Part shown: positions 1-8,553 of the stretch, one piece after another
Layout: every line of letters starts with the position of its first letter
How positions within the stretch are numbered: position 1 is the stretch's first letter
DNA from: Leclercia adecarboxylata
GTDB taxonomy: Bacteria; Pseudomonadota; Gammaproteobacteria; Enterobacterales; Enterobacteriaceae
Assembly: GCF_006171285.1 (NCBI RefSeq)
Contig: NZ_CP040889.1
Location: forward strand, 2,418,001 to 2,482,000
DNA length: 64,000 nt
Direction of reading: 5' to 3'
The notes under the pieces: generated by a model
What the model saw: the letters and a program-made list of their open reading frames with translations, nothing else
Told to the model about the DNA's origin: nothing
The model's database searches: none
Position numbers and translations under genes: made by a program

Positions 1-1019
1 GCCTGATTATTTTCAAACTTTCCGCTAAAAAGCGCATCAGAGTTGCCATTATCGGGATTACCGATAACGGCCTGGCCGCGGAAAAGGCGTTGCGTCTGGA
101 ATATGCGGACGTGCAGCTGGAGCTGGCCTTCTACGATGAACGCGGCCCGGAGCGACTGGGCGAACTGGCGAAAAGAATTACCAGTCCTTATAACGGGCCC
201 GTAATTAAACTGGTCGAAGAAGCCAAGGCTGGCAGGGTCGACGAAATCTACATTGCCCTGCCGATGGTGGCGCTGGAGCGCATACGCCATTTCCTGGCCA
301 TGATGTCCGATACCACGGTAAATACCTGGATCGTGCCGGACTTTTACGCCTACAGCACCAATACCTCGCAGATACGCTCCATCCATAACTTACAAACCAT
401 CGGTATTTTTACCTCGCCTCTGGATGGCGGAGGGGCGTTTATAAAACGCGCAGAAGATCTGGTGCTCGGCAGCGCGATTATGGTAATGATTGTCTCGTTA
501 ATGATCGTCATTGCCATTGGTATCAAGCTCACCTCACGCGGGCCGGTTTTCTTCAAACAGGATCGCTATGGTCTGAGCGGGCAGAAGATCAAAGTCTGGA
601 AGTTCCGGACCATGAAAGTTATGGAAAATACCGACACGGTGAAACAGGCGACACGAGATGACCCCCGGGTCACGCGCTTTGGAGCATTCTTACGTCGGAC
701 ATCTCTGGATGAGCTACCGCAGTTCATCAATGTTATTCAGGGAAATATGTCGATTGTCGGCCCACGGCCCCATGCCGTGGCGCACAACGAGCTTTACCGT
801 AAGCAGGTCGAGAACTACATGATTCGCCATAAAGTGAAGCCTGGGATCACAGGTTTAGCGCAAATTAATGGCTATCGTGGCGAAATTGATGCGCTATATA
901 AAATGGAAAAGCGAGTCCAGTACGACATTGAATATATTCAGAACTGGTCCTTTTGGTTAGATATAAAAATCATCATCAAAACCATTTTTAAGGGATTTGT
1001 CGGTAAGAATGCATACTAA
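1..1019 (+). CDS. Undecaprenyl-phosphate sugar phosphotransferase, WcaJ-like (5' partial)
   Basis: Initiating polyprenyl glycosyl-1-phosphate transferase of exopolysaccharide synthesis: moves a sugar-1-phosphate (probably glucose) from a UDP-sugar onto undecaprenyl phosphate at the inner membrane. The open frame runs from base 3, so the N-terminus lies outside the window; 338 codons are visible. In order: a CoA-binding-like middle domain, a hydrophobic segment (AIMVMIVSLMIVIAIGIKL), then the bacterial sugar-transferase domain with KVWKFRTM, DELPQFINVIQGNMSIVGPR and VKPGITGLAQINGYRGE. These C-terminal motifs are those of WcaJ/WbaP enzymes. It is the first visible gene of the polysaccharide operon and overlaps the next gene by 11 bp. 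The exact sugar cannot be read from the sequence. Confidence 0.9.
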   Translation, partial: LIIFKLSAKKRIRVAIIGITDNGLAAEKALRLEYADVQLELAFYDERGPERLGELAKRITSPYNGPVIKLVEEAKAGRVDEIYIALPMVALERIRHFLAMMSDTTVNTWIVPDFYAYSTNTSQIRSIHNLQTIGIFTSPLDGGGAFIKRAEDLVLGSAIMVMIVSLMIVIAIGIKLTSRGPVFFKQDRYGLSGQKIKVWKFRTMKVMENTDTVKQATRDDPRVTRFGAFLRRTSLDELPQFINVIQGNMSIVGPRPHAVAHNELYRKQVENYMIRHKVKPGITGLAQINGYRGEIDALYKMEKRVQYDIEYIQNWSFWLDIKIIIKTIFKGFVGKNAY

Positions 1020-2295
1020 AATTATTATTATCGCTGGGATTATGGCGTCTCCGGTCGCGTTAGCAGAATTAACGCCAAAATCACACATTGGCTGGGCGGG
1101 TATCGACTTTCAAAGCAATGTCGGGGTGAACTATGGGCATAACGATAATGTGACCTTCCAGCCTCAGGATAGCGACGCGAAAGGCTCCGACTTTCAGAGC
1201 CTCAAGCCGGTCTTGTCCCTGAACGGCGAGCGTGGCCAGGACAAGTATCTGCTGATGTACACGGGGGATTATCGTCACTACTCCAGCGATTCTGCGGATG
1301 ATTATGACGATCACTTTTTCCGCTTCAAGGGCGACTGGCGTTATGGTCTGATGCATGGCCTGAGCCTGACGCTGGAAGATTCCCTCGGCCATGAGGAGCG
1401 CGGGCGTGGCGTGACGGAAGGGTTCCTGCCGGAACAGTTCCGGGAATTTGGCGTAACGTCGCCGTTAACCACCAATTTGTTCAACAGCGAGCTGCGCTAT
1501 AGTTATGGTGCACCCGACGGACGGGGAAGGGCTGACCTGGCGTTAATGCACCGCAGATGGTCTTTTGGTAATACCGGCCAGGTTGAAAGCAAGGATGAGG
1601 ACTTTGCACAATATATCCGCGAGCAGGAGTGGACCGAAAATACCCTGATTGCAGAAATTTTCGATCAGTACACATCTAAGACGCGTTTTCGCTATAGTTT
1701 TATTACTAACCAGTTTCATTACGATCATGACTCACAAAAAGACAGTAATGAATATTATTTGCGTTACGGCATTCAGTCCCAGCTTACGGGCAAAACGAAT
1801 GTTGATATGAACGTGTCGTGGCTCTATAAAACTTTTGAGAATAACCCCGGTTCGAAGGATTTCAACGGGATTAACTGGGATATATTGGGTGAGTGGAGAC
1901 CGCTTCAGCAGTCGCTGTTTACGTTAAGAACATCACAAAGTATTAAGGATCCTTCCGAAGCGGGCGGATATAATTTACTTACTGAGTACGGCATTTCCTA
2001 CAAACATTTATGGATGAACGACCGGTTAACGACGTTGCTTGATTACGCATATATTACAGAGGATTACAAAGATCAGAACAAGGACCGCCACGACAAAAAT
2101 AGCGTGTTTTCAATTATCGTAGGTTATGACTTCACCCCATCGTTTAACGTTGGTGTGGAATATCATTTTGATACGCTTAAGTCTAATAAAGATACAGATA
2201 CGTTTACCATCGGCCCCAACGACGATCGCATCGTGACTGAAACGTTGGGCTATGATCAATCTTTGATTATGCTTACAGCTAAGGTTCAGATTTAA
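1009..2295 (+). CDS. Outer-membrane beta-barrel protein of the exopolysaccharide operon
   Basis: 428 residues, ATG at 1009 overlapping the end of the preceding gene. A signal peptide (MHTKIIIIAGIMASPVALA) is followed by alternating amphipathic strands rich in Tyr/Trp/Asp and ending in a C-terminal strand with terminal QI (SLIMLTAKVQI), the usual signature of an outer-membrane beta-barrel. It resembles the 'putative beta-barrel porin 2' proteins found in polysaccharide loci. Next to it is an export lipoprotein too short to form its own outer-membrane channel, so this barrel is the likely exit pore (inference). It could alternatively only assist assembly. No enzymatic motif is visible. Confidence 0.8.
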   Translation: MHTKIIIIAGIMASPVALAELTPKSHIGWAGIDFQSNVGVNYGHNDNVTFQPQDSDAKGSDFQSLKPVLSLNGERGQDKYLLMYTGDYRHYSSDSADDYDDHFFRFKGDWRYGLMHGLSLTLEDSLGHEERGRGVTEGFLPEQFREFGVTSPLTTNLFNSELRYSYGAPDGRGRADLALMHRRWSFGNTGQVESKDEDFAQYIREQEWTENTLIAEIFDQYTSKTRFRYSFITNQFHYDHDSQKDSNEYYLRYGIQSQLTGKTNVDMNVSWLYKTFENNPGSKDFNGINWDILGEWRPLQQSLFTLRTSQSIKDPSEAGGYNLLTEYGISYKHLWMNDRLTTLLDYAYITEDYKDQNKDRHDKNSVFSIIVGYDFTPSFNVGVEYHFDTLKSNKDTDTFTIGPNDDRIVTETLGYDQSLIMLTAKVQI

Positions 2296-2296
2296 A

Positions 2297-2854
2297 ATGA
2301 AAATAATGAAACTGTGCGCATTTTTACTCCTCAGCCTTGTTTTCGCTGGCTGCAAATCACCGCAGCCGACGTTAATGGACAATAGCGTAGTGGATTCAGG
2401 AAATTATTTACTGGGCTCGGGTGATATCGTCAACATTAACGTTGCCGGGCAGCCTGACCTGACCATGAAAGTAGTACTTGATAACAGTGGGGCTATTAAT
2501 TACCCCTATATTGGCAAGCTGGAATTAAAGGGCAAAACCGCCAGCCAGGTGGATGCGGAAATTACGCAACGCCTGCGCAAAGGTTTTGTGCTTAATCCCA
2601 TGGTGACGGTCAATATCGCTGAATTCCGTAAGTTTTATATCTCTGGTGAAGTTGAGAACCCGAATGGCTATTCCTACGAGCCAGGTATGACCGTGGAGAA
2701 ATCCATCGCCCTTGCTGGGGGTTATACCGATCGTGCAGACCGTACGGATCTCAAAATTCGTCAATCATCCACCGGTGAGTTACTCGAAAATGTTGATGTT
2801 ACGCACTCCGTACTCCCGGGCGATCTCGTCATTATTGGCACAGGATTCTTCTGA
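2297..2854 (+). CDS. Short polysaccharide export (OPX/Wza-type) lipoprotein
   Basis: 185 residues, starting one base after the barrel gene stops. The lipobox signal MKIMKLCAFLLLSLVFAGC predicts a lipid-anchored periplasmic protein. Residues about 35-120 form the polysaccharide export domain (LLGSGDIVNINV, NPMVTVNIAEFRKFYISGEV), and about 110-180 form a single SLBB-like domain (PNGYSYEPGMTVEKSIALAGG). Wza of E. coli is about twice as long, with extra SLBB domains and a C-terminal amphipathic helix that crosses the outer membrane; both are absent here. It resembles GumB-like short export proteins, which need a separate barrel. Function in export is well supported by the family and the operon; pairing with the upstream barrel is inferred. 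Confidence 0.88.
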   Translation: MKIMKLCAFLLLSLVFAGCKSPQPTLMDNSVVDSGNYLLGSGDIVNINVAGQPDLTMKVVLDNSGAINYPYIGKLELKGKTASQVDAEITQRLRKGFVLNPMVTVNIAEFRKFYISGEVENPNGYSYEPGMTVEKSIALAGGYTDRADRTDLKIRQSSTGELLENVDVTHSVLPGDLVIIGTGFF

Positions 2855-2856
2855 CC

Positions 2857-4977
2857 ATGAAACTATCAATAGTGGAAAATGGCAAAAAGCGAGAAAGCGC
2901 TATCGATATCGCAAGATTTGCCAGAGAAATTAAAAAGAACTCCTGGAAAATCCTTCTCTCCGGCATCGTTGCCGGAGCGATTGCCTGGCCACTAATGAGT
3001 TTGATGTCATCGAAGTACGTTTCCACCGCCACGGTACTGATCAAAGCTCAGCCGGACAATGTTTCACCATTCCAGAAAGTGGAAGGCTATGACTCCACCC
3101 GTAACGGATATTACGAAACGCAAACCGCGCTGATGCAGTCGCGCGTGGTGCTTGAGCAGGCCATTCGCACGCTGAAACTCGATCAGAACCCCGCGTTTAA
3201 CGGCGAGGGGGCGGGCATTGGCGCAACCCCTGAGAACGAACAGCAGCGGGTAGATCATGCCCTGAAAACGCTGATGAAAGATCTCACCATCAGCAACGTG
3301 CGCACCACCCATCTGTCCACCGTCTCCTATGAATCCACGTCGCCGCAGCTGGCGGCGGATGTGGCTAACGGCGTCGCCGAGTCGTTTATCAATTACACCC
3401 TGGCCCTCAAGCAGCAAAAAACGGCGAAGGCGAGAGATGATAACCAGCAGAAGCTGCAGGAACTTCAGCAGCAGATGGCGCAACAAAAGTCCGCTCTGGA
3501 TGGCTATCTGGCGAAAGAGGGGTTATTGACCTTCCGCGGCGTGGATGGTTTTGAGACGGAACAGATGGGCATTATTACCAACCGTCTGGCGAATGCGACC
3601 GAGCGCCGGGTGGCGGCTGAATCTGTCTATAACGAGATTCGTTCCGGCGGGGGGAGAGCCATCTCGCTGCCGTCGATTTCAAACCATGCCCAGATCCAGG
3701 ATTTACGCATCGCCCTGATCCAGGCCAACAGCGAGCTTTCGCAGCTGGAAAAAACCTACGGGCCCCAGTACGACAAAGTGATCCAGGCCCGGGCCCGTAT
3801 CAGCGCGATCCAGGCGCAAACGGCGATGACGCTCAGGGAGCAGGAAGCCGGATTACGCCAGAACTACGAGGCGGCGCTGGCGGACGAAAGAAATTATCAG
3901 AAGCAGCTGGAAGAACAGAAAGCGAACTTCCAGAAGTTGTCTATGAAACGTGATGGATACAACGACCTGAAGCTGGCGCTGGATAAAACGGAAGAGATGT
4001 ACAAGATGGCCTATCAGCGCACGCAGGAGCTGGCGTTACCCGGCTCTTATTCCGATGCCGATGCGGAGATCTACGATCCGGCCGTACCCGCTGCGCTTCC
4101 GGCCAAACCGAATAAGCCGCTGCTGATGTTGATGATTGTGCTGCTGGTGATGCTTTTCTACACGATGTACATCATGGTGAAAACCGCCACGGACAAATCG
4201 GTGAATACCCTCAGCCAGATGCAGAAACGACTGAATCTGCTGCCGCTGGGTGAGATCCGCCGCTTTAAAGGGGTGGGCGGGCGCAGCAAAATCCGCGATC
4301 TGATCGCCAGCGATCCGCTGAATGCCGACATCATTCACAGCATGCGCACGCAGATCATGCTGAACAGCCATCCGCTGCAGGTCATTGCCGTGACGTCGGC
4401 GGAAGGCGGAGAGGGGCGGACGCTGCTGGCGAACCTGCTGGCCAACTCCTTCAGCTTCGACCAGAAAACGCTGCTTATCGATATGGATTTCTTCAACAGC
4501 GACGGTCTGTCGGGCGAGCTGGGCTCACCGAAGGCGCCGGGCGTGGCAGAAGTGCTGCGCGGCGACAGTGCGACCGAAAACGTGCTGGTGAAGATGAGCG
4601 AGAATCTCGACTTCCTGCCGCGCGGCAATACCCCGGTCTCGGCGCTGCTGCTGCTGTCGCCTGAACGGCTGAAACCGCTGATCGATTCGCTGCGTGGCCG
4701 CTACCAGCGCATTATCGTCGATGTGGCGGCGGTGAATCAGAGCCAGGAAGTCCAGCTGGTGAGCCAGGTGACGGATGGCCTGATCTTTGTCCTGAAAGCG
4801 GGTCTGAACGCGGCCGACACGATTGGACCAGCCATTGAGAAAGCGACCAACGACCACAACGTGATTATCGGCGGGGTGCTGAATCAGGTGGTGGATAAAA
4901 ATCTGGAGAGCAAAGAGGGGCTGCGTTCGCTGAATTACCATACCCACGAACTGATGAATAACACAGGCCAGGCATGA
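2857..4977 (+). CDS. Wzc/GumC-like polysaccharide co-polymerase with degenerate BY-kinase domain
   Basis: 706 residues. Layout: a cytoplasmic N-terminus, TM1 near residues 31-50, a Wzz-type periplasmic region with long coiled coils (about 190-385), the proline-rich motif and TM2 (PALPAKPNKPLLMLMIVLL, about 410-435), then a P-loop kinase-like domain. The Walker A equivalent is AEGGEGRTLL, with Arg521 where the catalytic Lys is expected. Walker A' reads LLIDMDF, and the Walker B position reads IIVDVAAVNQ in place of the usual IIIDTPP. The C-terminal tyrosine cluster is missing (one Tyr in the last 20 residues), and no Wzb-type phosphatase gene is nearby. It probably controls chain length and links polymerase to export, but autophosphorylation looks unlikely. 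It overlaps the flippase gene by 4 bp (ATGA). Confidence 0.88.
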   Translation: MKLSIVENGKKRESAIDIARFAREIKKNSWKILLSGIVAGAIAWPLMSLMSSKYVSTATVLIKAQPDNVSPFQKVEGYDSTRNGYYETQTALMQSRVVLEQAIRTLKLDQNPAFNGEGAGIGATPENEQQRVDHALKTLMKDLTISNVRTTHLSTVSYESTSPQLAADVANGVAESFINYTLALKQQKTAKARDDNQQKLQELQQQMAQQKSALDGYLAKEGLLTFRGVDGFETEQMGIITNRLANATERRVAAESVYNEIRSGGGRAISLPSISNHAQIQDLRIALIQANSELSQLEKTYGPQYDKVIQARARISAIQAQTAMTLREQEAGLRQNYEAALADERNYQKQLEEQKANFQKLSMKRDGYNDLKLALDKTEEMYKMAYQRTQELALPGSYSDADAEIYDPAVPAALPAKPNKPLLMLMIVLLVMLFYTMYIMVKTATDKSVNTLSQMQKRLNLLPLGEIRRFKGVGGRSKIRDLIASDPLNADIIHSMRTQIMLNSHPLQVIAVTSAEGGEGRTLLANLLANSFSFDQKTLLIDMDFFNSDGLSGELGSPKAPGVAEVLRGDSATENVLVKMSENLDFLPRGNTPVSALLLLSPERLKPLIDSLRGRYQRIIVDVAAVNQSQEVQLVSQVTDGLIFVLKAGLNAADTIGPAIEKATNDHNVIIGGVLNQVVDKNLESKEGLRSLNYHTHELMNNTGQA

Positions 4978-6185
4978 GTCTCCTTAAGAGCGCCTCCACG
5001 ATCGCGGGGTCATCAGTCATATCACAACTGATTGGTGCCCTGTCGATCTGGCTCATTTCGCATAAGTACGATCTTGGCGAGGTGGGGCTCTACGCGCTCA
5101 ACTACAGCATTGCCCTGATCGGGGCCCAGGTCTGTACCTTTGCCTCGCAGCTGTTGATCCCCAGGCAACAGGATGACGAGCTGGCCCAGAACGTGGTCTT
5201 TTGTCTCCTGCAAAGCCTGACCGTCGCCATTCCGTATGCCGTACTGACGGGCTGGCTGTTTCATCAGAATATCCTTTTCCTCTACCTGCTCACGCTCTCG
5301 AATACCTGGGTGCTGATAGCCGAGAACCTGTCGCTGCGCACGGCGAACTTTCGCTTTCTGGTGGTGCAACGCATCTCCGTCTCGGTGGTGGTGGTGGTGT
5401 CCGTGCTGCTCACCCACCAGGTGATGGCGTTTTACTGGATGTGGGCGATCCTGATGATGGCGCTGACCAGCGCCTGCATCCTGCGGGCATTTGATATTCG
5501 CACCGTCGCGCTGCATCACCTGTCGCCCTCCAGTAACCTGGCGTTCCTGCAAAAAAATATCCACCACATCACCAAAGTGGGCAGTGCCGAAGTGCTGGCG
5601 ATGGCTAACAACAACCTGCCGATCATGCTGATCAACTTCTGGTTCTCAGCCTTAACGGCGGGCTACTTCTCGGTGGTCAGCCGCTTCTGCCTGGCCCCGG
5701 TGGTGATTGTCGGCAATGCGGTGCGCAATACCATTTTCTCGAAATGGTCGATTGATTTCAGAAACAACGTCTTCAACTACGAAGAGTACACAAAGGTCCG
5801 CCTGCTGCTGTTGGTGCTGGGCGTGATCTGCACCCTGGGCGTCTTTATCTTCTATCCGATTGTGATGAATCTCGGTTTCAGCGAGGAGTGGATCGCCTCC
5901 GTACCCACCTCGCGCTACATGCTGCCGTACCTGTTCCCGGCGCTGGCGGTCTGTCCGCTGACGGTAATCGAGCTGATTTTCGGCTCGCACCGCTACTTCC
6001 TGCGGATCCAGCTCGAACAACTGGCGATCGTGGGGATCGCGTTTGTCGTTGTCCCGTACTTCTACAATGACTATGCGACCTCCATCATCATATTTTCGAT
6101 TCTGACGTTCATTCGCTACGCCTTCATCTATCTGAAGGTGAATAAGCGCGCCGATATTCTGAAAAACGGGTCAGTGGCATCATGA
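4974..6185 (+). CDS. Oligosaccharide flippase, Wzx-like
   Basis: 403 residues, strongly hydrophobic over its whole length with 10-12 predicted membrane segments, starting in an ATGA overlap with the co-polymerase. The N-terminus (SASTIAGSSVISQLIGALS) and the pattern of segments match the polysaccharide biosynthesis/MATE-like flippase family, which moves undecaprenyl-diphosphate-linked repeat units to the periplasmic face. It lies between the co-polymerase and the polymerase genes, the expected place in a Wzx/Wzy locus. Wzx proteins are too divergent for substrate prediction. It overlaps the next gene by 4 bp. Confidence 0.85.
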   Translation: MSLLKSASTIAGSSVISQLIGALSIWLISHKYDLGEVGLYALNYSIALIGAQVCTFASQLLIPRQQDDELAQNVVFCLLQSLTVAIPYAVLTGWLFHQNILFLYLLTLSNTWVLIAENLSLRTANFRFLVVQRISVSVVVVVSVLLTHQVMAFYWMWAILMMALTSACILRAFDIRTVALHHLSPSSNLAFLQKNIHHITKVGSAEVLAMANNNLPIMLINFWFSALTAGYFSVVSRFCLAPVVIVGNAVRNTIFSKWSIDFRNNVFNYEEYTKVRLLLLVLGVICTLGVFIFYPIVMNLGFSEEWIASVPTSRYMLPYLFPALAVCPLTVIELIFGSHRYFLRIQLEQLAIVGIAFVVVPYFYNDYATSIIIFSILTFIRYAFIYLKVNKRADILKNGSVAS

Positions 6186-7558
6186 ATCTTAATACCGGAC
6201 ATTACCTACAAACGTTCACCCTGCTGACACTCATCTTCTGCGGGCTGGTGCAGTATTTTACCGGTGAGCTGACGGTGCTGTGGCTGCCCTTCTTCTTAAC
6301 GATGCTGATGGCGGCTTTCCTGCTTCTGCAGACCCGTCACGAACCCGTGCGCCTCGATGCGCAGGAAGCCATTGTCCTGACGCTGTATCTCTCTTTTATC
6401 CTGCTCGCAGGGATCTCGACCCTGTTTCAGGGCGGGGCGCTCATCACCCTTATCGGGTTTAAGAATGAGATTGCCCTCTCGCTGGTGATGCTCTGCCTGC
6501 TGCTGGGGTTCTGCCGGGAATCGCAGATCTACCAGGTCACGCGCGGCCTGTACTGGATTTTTTATCTCCAGTTCCCGGTTGCGCTCTACCAGCTCATCTT
6601 TGTGGTGCCGCAGCGCGTGGCGTTGCATGGCGAAGAGGAAAAATGGGACTCCGTGGTGGGAACGTTCGGGGGCGACCCGATGGGTGGGGGAAACACCGCA
6701 GCGATGGGCTTGTTCTGCCTGCTGATCATGCTGCTGAAAGTCTCGGAGTATAAGCATGGGCTGACCAGCTTTAAAAACATGGCCTTGCATATCATCCTGG
6801 GTTTTGTGATGTGCATTATTGGTGAAGTGAAGTTCGTGATCCTGCTGTCGCCGTTATTGCTGGGGTGGGTGTGGATCATGCCTTCCTGGGTCAAAGAGGC
6901 GAGCAAGGTGAATCTGGCCGTGCTGCTGTCTATTCTGGTGTCGATGGTGCTGTTGATCGGCCTGGCCATTGTCATCCTGGCCTACAGCTATAGCGCCGCC
7001 TATGGCATCGACACGTCGGAAAACCCCTTCGCCGTGTTCTTTGACTCACTGGGCTACATTTTCGACCCGAACTTCATCCTGCCGGGCGGGGAGATAGGGC
7101 GTTTTACCACCCTGACGTTCTGGTTACAGCATAACGACCTGTCGGGGTTGCCGGGCACGCTGTTCGGCTACGGGCTGAATGCCACCAACAGCGGCAGCTT
7201 CCTCTCGCCGGGTTTCCTGAACCAGATCTACAACCTGACCCTCGACAGTACCGCCATGAGTATGCTGCTCTGGGAAGTCGGGGTGGTGGGGACCGTCATC
7301 TTTATCGGGCTGTTTGTCTATATTCTGAAAGTGGTTCAGCCTGAACCGCTGCTGTCGGTTGACCAGATTGATGAGCAGGATCTCCGGCTGCTGAGCTTTG
7401 CGCCGGCCTTTAACGTTTTTTCAATCGCCTGTCTGCTCAGTATTCCCTACAGCCAGATACTGATGATCGTGCCAATGCTGCAATTCTTGTTCTATTTATC
7501 ATTAGGTTCCAGCTTGATCATTCGCCGGACCGTACGCCGTTATACGGGGCTCTATTGA
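6182..7558 (+). CDS. Polysaccharide polymerase, Wzy-like
   Basis: 458-residue multi-pass inner-membrane protein, starting in an ATGA overlap with the flippase gene. It has about a dozen hydrophobic segments and a large extracytoplasmic loop between about residues 275 and 360 (TSENPFAVFFDSLGYIF onward), the layout of O-antigen polymerases/ligases. Role by context: joins flipped repeat units into the polymer in the periplasm. The assignment rests on topology and operon position rather than a signature motif, so an acyltransferase or other membrane enzyme is a less likely alternative. Confidence 0.72.
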   Translation: MNLNTGHYLQTFTLLTLIFCGLVQYFTGELTVLWLPFFLTMLMAAFLLLQTRHEPVRLDAQEAIVLTLYLSFILLAGISTLFQGGALITLIGFKNEIALSLVMLCLLLGFCRESQIYQVTRGLYWIFYLQFPVALYQLIFVVPQRVALHGEEEKWDSVVGTFGGDPMGGGNTAAMGLFCLLIMLLKVSEYKHGLTSFKNMALHIILGFVMCIIGEVKFVILLSPLLLGWVWIMPSWVKEASKVNLAVLLSILVSMVLLIGLAIVILAYSYSAAYGIDTSENPFAVFFDSLGYIFDPNFILPGGEIGRFTTLTFWLQHNDLSGLPGTLFGYGLNATNSGSFLSPGFLNQIYNLTLDSTAMSMLLWEVGVVGTVIFIGLFVYILKVVQPEPLLSVDQIDEQDLRLLSFAPAFNVFSIACLLSIPYSQILMIVPMLQFLFYLSLGSSLIIRRTVRRYTGLY

Positions 7559-8553
7559 TGTACAAACCGTTTATTACCGTAAGTATTAAGACGTTTAACG
7601 AAGCCGAATGTATAGAGAAAACCATCGACAGTATTCGCAGCCAGATTGCTGAGTATCCGCATAAAATTATCGTTGCCGACAGTCTTTCGACGGATAACAC
7701 CCAGCAGTTGGCCAGCGATAAAGGAGTGATGGTGGTGTCGTTAACCGAACCGGCAGACCGCTGCTGCGGCGTCGGGCATCAGCTGGGCTACCTTCACAGC
7801 GAAGGTGAGTTCATCCTGCTGATGGATGGCGATATGGAGCTGGAGCCGGGGTTCATCGATCGGGCGGTGGCGTTTCTGCAGGAAAATCCTGGGTACGCTG
7901 GCGTGGCCGGAACGGTGGAGATGGACGACGCTTCAAACTATGAATTCACCTCCCGCAAGCAGCGCATCAATAAGATCTACCCCCTGGGCGACTGCGACCA
8001 TCTGGGCGGCGGCGGACTGTACCGCCTGTCGGCGATTGCCGATATTGGCTACTTAACCAACCGCAGCCTGCACGCCTATGAAGAGGCGGAGCTGGGGATC
8101 CGCCTGTTGACTGCGGGTTACAAACTGCATCGCCTGAACGTGCCCTATTTCCGGCACACCTCCTACACAATGCCGACCTTCAAAATGCTGCGCTATCGCT
8201 GGAAGAGCGGTTTCCATCAGGCGCCGGGGGAGCTGCTGCGCAGCGCGTGGGGTAAACCCTGGTTCCGCGACGCGCTGATGCTGGTGAAAAACGAAGTCAT
8301 CTTCGCAAGTTACATTCTTATCGTGCTGATTGTGTTCTTTACCTTCGACGTCAGCCTGATCGATATCGCGCTGTTGCCGCTGCTGGCCTTTATCCTGCTG
8401 AAAACCATTCGCAACCGCTCATTAAAAAACGGCCTCAACAGCGTAATCAATCTGGCGGTGCTCTCTGCCGGGCTGGTCAAAGGGCTTTTTCATCCGCTCC
8501 GCGACCCCAGGGTGCCACCGGGCAATAAAGTTATTCGTGAGCAGGGAGAGTAA
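7558..8553 (+). CDS. Glycosyltransferase family 2 with C-terminal membrane segments
   Basis: 331 residues. The start is the ATG at 7558, overlapping the polymerase stop (TGATG). The N-terminal half is a GT-A fold: ITVSIKTFNEAECIEKTIDS, the substrate-binding ADSLSTDNTQ, the metal-binding DxD in LLMDGDMELEPG, and an acidic EEAELGIRL motif further on. Two or three hydrophobic helices at the C-terminus (about residues 243-290) anchor it to the membrane. It should add one sugar of the repeat unit on the cytoplasmic face. Donor and linkage are not readable. Confidence 0.87.
   Translation: MYKPFITVSIKTFNEAECIEKTIDSIRSQIAEYPHKIIVADSLSTDNTQQLASDKGVMVVSLTEPADRCCGVGHQLGYLHSEGEFILLMDGDMELEPGFIDRAVAFLQENPGYAGVAGTVEMDDASNYEFTSRKQRINKIYPLGDCDHLGGGGLYRLSAIADIGYLTNRSLHAYEEAELGIRLLTAGYKLHRLNVPYFRHTSYTMPTFKMLRYRWKSGFHQAPGELLRSAWGKPWFRDALMLVKNEVIFASYILIVLIVFFTFDVSLIDIALLPLLAFILLKTIRNRSLKNGLNSVINLAVLSAGLVKGLFHPLRDPRVPPGNKVIREQGE

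Noticed and set aside
1..996. JUMPstart/ops element for the polysaccharide operon
   Set aside because: The operon start lies outside the window, and no GGCGGTAG-like motif is seen within the visible intergenic regions.
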